Assembly (NCBI GenBank): GCA_946480465.1
Contig: CAMLJY010000100.1
Location: 1 to 17,925 of the forward strand
Origin: an uncultured Burkholderiales bacterium
GTDB lineage: Bacteria; Pseudomonadota; Gammaproteobacteria; Burkholderiales; Burkholderiaceae
Reading direction: 5' to 3'
DNA: 17,925 bases
The position numbers and the translations under genes are program-made. Shown in pieces: positions 10,456 through 15,854 of this stretch. Each line of letters starts with the position of its first letter. Position 1 is the first letter of the stretch. A model generated the notes under the pieces. The model ran no database searches and was not told where the DNA came from. It worked only from the letters and a program-made list of their open reading frames with translations.

Positions 10456-11688
10456 TCAGTGAATCAGCTGCGACACGGTCAAGGCATCCAGGCCCGCGCG
10501 CTGGCGGAATGCGGCGGTGGCCTGCCGGTCTTCCAGCAGCAGCCGGTCGACCAGCGGTGCGGCGGGCGTGGTGGCGGGATCGATCAGCAGCACCAGGCGG
10601 TTCGCGCCCTCTTCCTGCAGCCGGCCGCACCAGTCCAGCGCCACCAGCGCATCGATCACCGGCTCCACCTGCAGCGGATCGATCCGCAACGCGCCGGCGA
10701 GCGCTTCGGAGTTGAAGCCGCGCTGCGCATCGCCGCGGGCATCCGACAGCATCCGCAGCAGCGACACCGCCAGGGCGAAGCGCTGGCCCGGCCGCTCGGG
10801 CAGCCGCACCACGCGCATCGCCAGGCTGGGCGCGTAGGCCGCGATCACCGCGCCCAGCAGCACGATGACCCAGCCGAGGTAGATCCACAGCAGGAAGATT
10901 GGCAGCGTCGCGAAGGCGCCGTAGACCACCGAATAGGTCGGCACCGCGCCAACGTACCAGGCCAGCACCCGCTTGGCCACCTCGAAGCCCACGGCGACGA
11001 AGGTGCCGCCGGCCCACGCGTGGCTCCACCGCACATGAGTGTTAGGAACGAAGCGGAACAAGCCGGCCATGCCGCCGGCCAGCAACAGGAACTGGATCAA
11101 CCACAGCAGGAGGCCCACGCCACCGGGCAGCTCGCCGACGATGCCGCGCGAGGCGGACACCGCGTAGGACGTCAAGGTCAGGCTCACGCCCAGCAGCAGC
11201 GGCCCGAGCGAGACGGCCGCCCAGTACAGCAGCACGCGCTGCGCCAGCGGCCGCGGCTTGGCCACGCGCCAGATGCCGTTGAGCGTGCGGTCGATCGTGA
11301 ACACCAGCGCCAGCGCCGTCAGCCCCACCAGCACCAGGCCCAGCGAGCCGAGCTGGCTGGCCTTGGACGCGAACTGCGTCAGCGATCGCATCACGGGCCG
11401 GGCGATGGTGTCGGGCACCAGGCTTTGCAGCAGGTACTGCTGCAGCGCGCTCTCGAAGCGGGCGAACATCGGAAAGGCCGAGAACACGGCCAGCATCACG
11501 GTGAAGAGCGGCACCAGGCCGATCAGCGTCGTGAAGGTCAGGCTGCTCGCGGTGAGGCCCAGCCGGTCTTCGCGGAAGCGCAGGCGCAGCGTGCGCAAGG
11601 TGTCGAACCAGGGCCAGTGGCGCAGCACGTCGAGCGCCTGCGCCAGGTGCTCGCGGAAGGGGCGGCGCAACAGCTCGTCGGAAGTCAT
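10456..11688 (-). CDS. YihY/virulence factor BrkB family inner-membrane protein
   Basis: A polytopic inner-membrane protein of 410 residues. The YihY domain spans about 30-290 with six predicted membrane segments (about 47-72, 113-133, 150-178, 192-213, 223-242 and 255-286). Family signatures are LTFTTLIGLVPLFTV near the first segment, RFVPN at 212-216 and YGAFATLPIFLLWIYLGW at 256-273. A soluble C-terminal extension (about 295-410) looks like a small winged-helix-type region (LAGALRIDPLQVEPVIDAL), which is seen in betaproteobacterial members. The biochemical function is not established. The old name 'ribonuclease BN' comes from a mis-assignment and should not be used. The start is ATG at 11688, without a strong Shine-Dalgarno; it is 9 bases from the divergent DUF2069 start. 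hrpA follows 44 bases downstream and may share the transcript. Confidence 0.92.
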   Translation of the reverse strand: MTSDELLRRPFREHLAQALDVLRHWPWFDTLRTLRLRFREDRLGLTASSLTFTTLIGLVPLFTVMLAVFSAFPMFARFESALQQYLLQSLVPDTIARPVMRSLTQFASKASQLGSLGLVLVGLTALALVFTIDRTLNGIWRVAKPRPLAQRVLLYWAAVSLGPLLLGVSLTLTSYAVSASRGIVGELPGGVGLLLWLIQFLLLAGGMAGLFRFVPNTHVRWSHAWAGGTFVAVGFEVAKRVLAWYVGAVPTYSVVYGAFATLPIFLLWIYLGWVIVLLGAVIAAYAPSLAMRVVRLPERPGQRFALAVSLLRMLSDARGDAQRGFNSEALAGALRIDPLQVEPVIDALVALDWCGRLQEEGANRLVLLIDPATTPAAPLVDRLLLEDRQATAAFRQRAGLDALTVSQLIH

Positions 11689-11693
11689 CCGGC

Positions 11694-11699
11694 TATCAT
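11694..11699 (+). promoter_or_regulatory. Candidate -10 box overlapping the DUF2069 ATG
   Basis: The plus strand reads TATCAT (5 of 6 to TATAAT). The upstream ATG of the DUF2069 gene (11698) lies inside this box, and a GTG codon in the same frame begins 7 bases after it (11707). If the box is real, the transcript would start at or near the GTG and be leaderless, and the ATG would not be in the mRNA. No -35 hexamer is visible at the usual distance. Confidence 0.3.
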
Positions 11700-12189
11700 G
11701 CCAGCCGTGACTGCGCGGCCTGATCCCACGTTTCCGTCCGCGCCCGATGCGCCCGGCACCCTGCCCTCTGAAGCGCCCAGCCCCCTCCCCCCCGACACCG
11801 AAGCAGCCGTACCGGACCGGCTGGTGCGGCTGACGCGCGCGCTTGCGGTCGGCAGCCTGCTGGGGCTGATCGTGCTGGGCCTGGCCTGGGAGCTGTGGCT
11901 GGCGCCGACGGGCCAGCGCACCTGGGCCCTGAAGGTGCTGCCGCTGGCCTTTCCGCTGGCCGGCCTGCTGAAGCACCGCCTCTACACCTACCGCTGGGTC
12001 AGCCTGCTGGTGTGGCTGTACTTCACCGAGGGCATCGTGCGCGCCACCAGCAGCTCGGGACTGGTGGTGCCGCTGGCTTCGGCGCAGGTGCTGCTGTGCC
12101 TGCTGCTCTTCACCGCCTGCGCCCTGCACGTGCGCCATCGGCTGCGGCGCTCGCGCGCGCTCGCCCGCGGCCAGCGCGCCCCGACCTGA
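11698..12189 (+). CDS. DUF2069 family small membrane protein
   Basis: 163 residues from the ATG at 11698. Residues 1-40 are Pro/Ala-rich and unlike a folded domain. The conserved part starts at RLVRLTRALA (41-50) and contains about four hydrophobic segments (47-68, 76-92, 98-115 and 120-143), including the well-conserved RLYTYRWVSLLVWLYFTEG at 94-112. The C-terminus is a short Arg-rich tail. DUF2069 is a family of small inner-membrane proteins without known function, common in Burkholderiales. The start is uncertain: GTG at 11707 fits a leaderless transcript from the TATCAT box, and GTG at 11824 would remove the low-complexity leader and leave room for a promoter. Divergent from yihY with 9 bases between starts. 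The next gene, 68 bases downstream on the same strand, is an FAD dehydrogenase that may be cotranscribed. Confidence 0.88.
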   Translation: MPAVTARPDPTFPSAPDAPGTLPSEAPSPLPPDTEAAVPDRLVRLTRALAVGSLLGLIVLGLAWELWLAPTGQRTWALKVLPLAFPLAGLLKHRLYTYRWVSLLVWLYFTEGIVRATSSSGLVVPLASAQVLLCLLLFTACALHVRHRLRRSRALARGQRAPT

Positions 12190-12257
12190 CCGATCTCGTG
12201 GGCGGGCCCGTCGCGCGCCGCTTTCAGCCTGCCACGCATTGCACACGGACGACCGAC

Positions 12258-13661
12258 ATGAACACACTGCTCGACGAGCTGCGCGCCGCCCTGGGAGCCG
12301 GCAACGTCCTGACCGAAGGGGACCTCTCGGCCTGGGAGCTGGACTGGCGCAAGCGCTGGCGCGGCAAGGCGCTGGCGGTGCTGCGGCCCGGCACGACCGC
12401 CGAGGTGGCGGCCGCGATGCGCATCGCCGCCTCCCATGACGCCACCATCGTGCCGCAGGGCGGCAACACCGGCCTCGTCGGCGGCGGCGTGCCGGACACC
12501 AGCGGCACGCAGCTGCTGCTGAGCCTCACGCGGCTGAACAAGGTGCGCGCGATCGACCCGGCCAATCTGACGATGACGGTCGAAGCCGGCTGCGTGCTGC
12601 AGGTCCTGCAGCAGGTGGCCGACGACGCGGGCCTGCTGTTCCCGCTGAGCCTGGCCGCCGAAGGCAGCTGCACCATCGGCGGCAACCTCGCGACCAACGC
12701 CGGCGGCACGCAGGTGCTGCGCTACGGCAATGCGCGCGAGCTGTGCCTGGGGCTGGAGGTGGTGACGGCTGACGGCGACGTGTGGGACGGCCTGGCAGGC
12801 CTGCGCAAGGACAACACCGGCTACGACCTGCGTGACCTCTTCATCGGCAGCGAGGGCACGCTGGGCATCATCACCGCGGCCACGCTGAAACTCCACCCCA
12901 AGCCCGCGGCCAGCCTGACCGCGCTGGCCAGCTGCGAAACGCTGGCCCAGTGCGTGGCGCTGCTCGCGCTGGCGCAGGCGCGCCTGGCAGCGGGCCTGAC
13001 CGGCTTCGAGGTGATGGGGCAGTTCGCGCTCGGCCTGGTGCGCAAGCATTTCCCGCAGCTGCCGCAGCCGCTGGCCCCGGCACCTTGGACCGTGCTGCTC
13101 GAGTACGCGGACACCGAGGGCGAAGCCTCGGCGCGCGCCCGCTTCGAAGCGCTGCTGGAAACGGCGCTGGAACAGTCGCTGATCGACGACGCCGCGGTGG
13201 CGGAAAGCCTGGCCCAATCGGCCGCGCTGTGGCACCTGCGCGAGTCGATCCCGCTCGCTCAGAGCGAGGAGGGACTGAACGTGAAGCATGACATCGCGGT
13301 GCCGGTGTCCGCGATTCCCGACTTCGTGGCGGCGACCGACGCGGCGCTGCTCGCCGCCTTCCCCGGCATCCGGCTCGTCAACTTCGGCCACCTGGGCGAC
13401 GGCAACCTGCACTACAACGTTCAGGCACCCGAAGGCATGGCGGCCTCGGACTTCCTGGCGCAGCACGAGCCGGCGATCAACCGCATCGTCTACGACGCAG
13501 TGCAGGCGCGGGGCGGCTCGTTCTCTGCTGAACACGGCATCGGCGCGCTCAAGCGGGACGAACTGGCCGAGCGCAAGCCGGCGGTGGCGCTGAAGCTGAT
13601 GCGGGTGGTGAAGCAGGCGCTGGATCCGCACGGCCGCCTCAATCCAGGGCGCATGCTCTGA
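12258..13661 (+). CDS. FAD-linked D-2-hydroxyacid dehydrogenase (GlcD/D2HGDH type)
   Basis: A 467-residue flavoprotein of the vanillyl-alcohol-oxidase fold that oxidises a D-2-hydroxyacid to the 2-oxoacid and passes electrons to a carrier. The FAD pyrophosphate loop is PQGGNTGLVGG at 66-76. NAGG (about 151) and SEGTLGIIT follow in the FAD domain. The C-terminal substrate/metal domain has GHLGDGNLH at 377-385 and EHGIG at 425-429. In D-2-hydroxyglutarate dehydrogenases the two histidines of the first motif and the Glu of the second bind Zn2+; H378, H385 and E425 match. The motif HLRESIP carries the expected substrate arginine, but a Pro where human D2HGDH has a Thr, so D-lactate or another hydroxyacid is possible. 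The protein has no signal peptide and is cytoplasmic or peripheral. The ATG at 12258 starts directly at the conserved N-terminus. The family is firm; the substrate is open. Confidence 0.92.
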   Translation: MNTLLDELRAALGAGNVLTEGDLSAWELDWRKRWRGKALAVLRPGTTAEVAAAMRIAASHDATIVPQGGNTGLVGGGVPDTSGTQLLLSLTRLNKVRAIDPANLTMTVEAGCVLQVLQQVADDAGLLFPLSLAAEGSCTIGGNLATNAGGTQVLRYGNARELCLGLEVVTADGDVWDGLAGLRKDNTGYDLRDLFIGSEGTLGIITAATLKLHPKPAASLTALASCETLAQCVALLALAQARLAAGLTGFEVMGQFALGLVRKHFPQLPQPLAPAPWTVLLEYADTEGEASARARFEALLETALEQSLIDDAAVAESLAQSAALWHLRESIPLAQSEEGLNVKHDIAVPVSAIPDFVAATDAALLAAFPGIRLVNFGHLGDGNLHYNVQAPEGMAASDFLAQHEPAINRIVYDAVQARGGSFSAEHGIGALKRDELAERKPAVALKLMRVVKQALDPHGRLNPGRML

Positions 13662-13665
13662 GGAT

Positions 13666-13689
13666 CGGGCGGCCCGCCGGGCACGCCCG
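13666..13689. terminator. GC-rich hairpin between convergent genes
   Basis: The 82-base gap between two convergent genes holds a strong stem. Bases 13666-13671 (CGGGCG) pair with 13684-13689, and 13672-13675 (GCCC) pair with 13679-13682. The loop is 3 bases, with one bulged A at 13683. No T-run follows on either strand, so it is not a textbook intrinsic terminator. It could act as a bidirectional transcript end or an RNA 3'-end stabiliser. Confidence 0.35.
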
Positions 13690-13743
13690 CTTCATTCACG
13701 GCTTCTGGCGCCAGCCGTGGCGCGCAGCCGCGCACTTTGCGAG

Positions 13744-14973
13744 TCAGGCCGCTGGAAACAGCCGGGCGAGGCGCTCGACCGCGGCTTCCGACAGCGCGCG
13801 GTCCGGTCTGTCGTCCGGATTGCCGAAATCGCCTGCCCCTTGGGCCTGCACCAGCAGGCCTTCGCGCCGCGGCACGACGACCAGGTTGTGCCCTCGGTAG
13901 ATCATTCCGTAGCGCACCTCCGGCTGCGGCACCAGCCGCGCCGTCTGGCCCCGCACCGGCACGACCGACTCGTCCCGGCACAGGGCGCGCGCGCCATAAC
14001 CTGTGGCATTGACGGCGACGCGCTCAGGCAGCATGGCGAGCTGCCCCAGGTGCTCGAACTCGCGCTGGACGAGTTCACCGCCTTCCCGCAGGAACTCGTC
14101 CATCAGCAGGCGCGTGTACGCACCGAGGTTGAACACCAGCTGCGTGAAGCGCCGCGCATGGGCCACGGGAAACGGATGCTGGTGCGCCTGCAGCACGACG
14201 GACTGCGGCCGCAGGTCGCGCACCAGCGGTGCCAGCGGCGGATAGTCCGGCTCGCCGTCCTCGGGCGCGGGACCGGGAAGCGGCTGATCGAAAGGAATGT
14301 CGGACAGCGCGAAGCCATCGCACCACTCGACCGGATCGCCCGCCAGCCCCAGCATCGACTGGAACACCTTGTGCGACCGCCGCGTCATGACTTCCCAATG
14401 ACGCGTCCAGGCCGGGGTCGCATGCTCGCTCGTGCAGATGCGTGACTCGGGAGACCACCAGCCGGTGGCGGCGGAGGACCGGACCTCGGGCGGCCGCTCG
14501 CGGCTGTAGATGCGCACCCGCAGACCGGCTCGCTGCGCGACGCGGGCCATTGCCAGGCCGATCGCACCGCAGCCCACGACGGCCAGGCGCCGCTCGCCGC
14601 TCGCCAGCACCAGCGGCAAGGCCGCGTATGCCGATCCCCAGGAAAGCGACCAGCCGCTCCCGCCGTGGCCGTAGTTGTGCACGATGGTCCGGCCGCGGCG
14701 AATCTCCGCCTCGATGCGCGGCCCCTGCGCGCGGAACGGCCGCGTGCACACCGAGATGTCGATGATGCGATCGGTCCGGGCGCGGATGGGCGCCAGCGGC
14801 GCCGGCGCGGCGAAGGCGGCGCTGCCGATCGGCGACGGAGGTGACTGCAAGGAAGGCGCCGCGGGTGGCGACGCCGTTCCCGCCGAGAGCGCCTGCGTCG
14901 CGGGGCCGCCGGCGAGCAGGCCGCCCCCCAGCCGGATGAAGTGCCTGCGGTGCAGCGCCCCCGGCGCGGTCAA
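13744..14973 (-). CDS. Tat-exported, circularly permuted D-amino-acid-oxidase-like FAD oxidoreductase
   Basis: 409 residues from a TTG start. A twin-arginine-type signal is at 1-31 (HRRHFIRL at 8-15, then a weakly hydrophobic Gly/Leu/Ala stretch) and a low-complexity linker runs to about 60. RPFR (78-81) and HNYGHGGSGWSLSWG (99-113) match the end of D-amino acid oxidases (DAAO): substrate-carboxylate arginine and FAD-contacting loop. Only then come the dinucleotide-binding loop GCGAIG (134-139), ATGWWSP (169-175), VNATGYGAR (321-329), VRGQT (340-344) and IYRGHNLVVVPR (358-369). The chain ends in a helix (SEAAVERLARLF) where DAAO would continue into RPxR. Expected reaction: oxidation of a D-amino acid or related amine to an imino acid, with H2O2. 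Y359 aligns with human DAAO Tyr224; the Tyr228 position appears to be Asn. It follows DUF1178, sharing 4 bases, at the tail of a nuo gene run. Fold and order are well supported; the substrate is unknown. Confidence 0.88.
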   Translation of the reverse strand: MTAPGALHRRHFIRLGGGLLAGGPATQALSAGTASPPAAPSLQSPPSPIGSAAFAAPAPLAPIRARTDRIIDISVCTRPFRAQGPRIEAEIRRGRTIVHNYGHGGSGWSLSWGSAYAALPLVLASGERRLAVVGCGAIGLAMARVAQRAGLRVRIYSRERPPEVRSSAATGWWSPESRICTSEHATPAWTRHWEVMTRRSHKVFQSMLGLAGDPVEWCDGFALSDIPFDQPLPGPAPEDGEPDYPPLAPLVRDLRPQSVVLQAHQHPFPVAHARRFTQLVFNLGAYTRLLMDEFLREGGELVQREFEHLGQLAMLPERVAVNATGYGARALCRDESVVPVRGQTARLVPQPEVRYGMIYRGHNLVVVPRREGLLVQAQGAGDFGNPDDRPDRALSEAAVERLARLFPAA

Positions 14974-15419
14974 TGCGTCTGCCCGTCTTCGAGCGCCTTC
15001 GGCACCGGCAGCTGCACCACTTCGATGCCCTCCTCCGCCAGCTCGGCACGCTCCTGCGGCGTGGCCTGGCCGCGGATGCCGCGCGCCTGGGCTTCGCCAT
15101 AGTGGATGCGACGGGCTTCCTCGGAAAAGCGGGCGCCGACGTCCTCGGTCGTCTTCAGCACGTGCTGCACAGCCTTCAGCCACATGGCCTCGACCGACTG
15201 GTCCTCGGCCGGCTTGACGACCGGCCCCGGCTGCTGCGTCCCGCGGCGCGCCCCGGAAAGGTTCAGCCGAGGCGCCGAAGGCAGGCGAGTGATCCGCTTG
15301 TCACCGCACATCGGGCACTCCACCAATGCACGCTCGGCCTGCTCGGTGAAGGCCTGCTCCGACGCGAACCAACCCTCGAAATGGTGTTCCCGCGCGCAGC
15401 GGAGGTTGAAGACTTTCAT
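14970..15419 (-). CDS. DUF1178 family zinc-ribbon-like protein
   Basis: 149 residues beginning MKVFNLRC. C8 and the pair C35/C38 (CPMCGD) form a possible metal site like that of a small zinc ribbon, with HHFEGWF between them. The middle (about 50-75) is low complexity. The C-terminal half is charged and helical (ARFSEEARRIHYGEAQARGI, then TPQERAELAEEGIEV), which is characteristic of DUF1178. The function is unknown. No signal peptide or membrane segment is present, so it is probably cytoplasmic. I chose the ATG at 15419 because MKVF is the family's usual N-terminus; an in-frame ATG 12 codons upstream adds only Arg/Pro-rich sequence. A GC-rich hairpin lies just upstream of the start. The stop overlaps the TTG start of the FAD oxidoreductase (TTGA). 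Part of a run nuoM-nuoN-DUF2818-DUF1178-oxidoreductase on one strand. Confidence 0.9.
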   Translation of the reverse strand: MKVFNLRCAREHHFEGWFASEQAFTEQAERALVECPMCGDKRITRLPSAPRLNLSGARRGTQQPGPVVKPAEDQSVEAMWLKAVQHVLKTTEDVGARFSEEARRIHYGEAQARGIRGQATPQERAELAEEGIEVVQLPVPKALEDGQTH

Positions 15420-15427
15420 CAGTGTCC

Positions 15428-15446
15428 GCCCGGCCGGCCGCCGGGC
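15428..15446 (-). promoter_or_regulatory. Hairpin abutting the DUF1178 ribosome binding region
   Basis: Seven G-C pairs (15428-15434 with 15440-15446) close a 5-base loop. On the minus strand the stem ends 8 bases before the DUF1178 ATG, and any Shine-Dalgarno-like bases (GGGCGGA) lie partly inside it. It could damp translation of DUF1178 or mark a transcript boundary after DUF2818. Such stems also arise by chance in DNA this GC-rich. Confidence 0.25.
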
Positions 15447-15506
15447 ACGGGGCAACCCACGGCGGGAGCAAGCGGTGTCGGCTCGGCGCAGCTCATTCGC
15501 CGCGGA

Positions 15507-15818
15507 TTATCGGCCGGACGGCCGATGGCGGCGGAGATGGCGCCAGACAAACCCGGGGAAGCCGAAGGTGATGAACAGGCAGATTGCCACGGCATAGAAC
15601 TGCCACCCCTGCGGATGGCGCTGGCCGATGCGCGACTCGAGGGCCAGCCCGATGCCGACCATGATGCCGGCCAGCAGCAGCAGTTCCAGCAGGCGCCAGC
15701 CAAAGTGCTTCGGCGAGCGCCGCGGGCCGACCAGGAGCAGCCGCTCGCTGAGGAACGGCAGGTTGGCGGCCACGAAACCCGCGGCCAGCAGCAGCCACAC
15801 CGTCAGCGAGCTGCGCAT
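15507..15818 (-). CDS. DUF2818 family small membrane protein (nuo-associated)
   Basis: 103 residues with three hydrophobic segments: about 5-23 (LTVWLLLAAGFVAANLPFL), 42-60 (WRLLELLLLAGIMVGIGLA) and 73-92 (QFYAVAICLFITFGFPGFVW). The C-terminal tail is Arg/His-rich and should lie in the cytoplasm. DUF2818 genes commonly sit directly after nuoN in betaproteobacteria, and this one starts 36 bases after the nuoN stop. A role in assembly or stability of the complex I membrane arm is a reasonable guess from position alone; no biochemical function is known to me. The ATG is supported by an AGGAG 9 bases upstream. The next gene, DUF1178, starts 87 bases downstream. Confidence 0.9.
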   Translation of the reverse strand: MRSSLTVWLLLAAGFVAANLPFLSERLLLVGPRRSPKHFGWRLLELLLLAGIMVGIGLALESRIGQRHPQGWQFYAVAICLFITFGFPGFVWRHLRRHRPSGR

Positions 15819-15827
15819 GGCCCCAGT

Positions 15828-15832
15828 CTCCT
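15828..15832 (-). promoter_or_regulatory. Ribosome binding site of the DUF2818 gene
   Basis: AGGAG on the minus strand, 9 bases before the ATG at 15818. It supports this start and separate ribosome entry after nuoN. Confidence 0.7.
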
Positions 15833-15854
15833 GATCACAGCACGCGCAAGCCGG

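Noticed and set aside
10412..11029. N-terminal extension of hrpA to an upstream ATG.
   Set aside because: The extension overlaps yihY, encodes Arg/Gly/Ala-rich sequence without family similarity, and would make the protein about 200 residues too long.
10456..11688. Annotation as ribonuclease BN.
   Set aside because: RNase BN activity belongs to the ElaC/RNase Z family. This protein is a YihY-type membrane protein.
13702..13725. Small palindromic stretch (CTGGCGCCAG, with flanking CGGCT/AGCCG) considered as a second terminator.
   Set aside because: The stem is short and no T-run follows. It is common by chance at this GC content.
13744..14973. Explaining the odd motif order by a frameshift or a fusion of two neighbouring genes.
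   Set aside because: The frame is continuous and the motifs are spaced as in one DAAO domain. The moved block is absent from the C-terminus, so a single permuted domain fits better than a tandem fusion.
14974..15183. N-terminal extension of the FAD oxidoreductase to an upstream ATG.
   Set aside because: It would overlap DUF1178 by about 200 bases, encode low-complexity Arg/Gly/Ala sequence and bury the twin-arginine motif.
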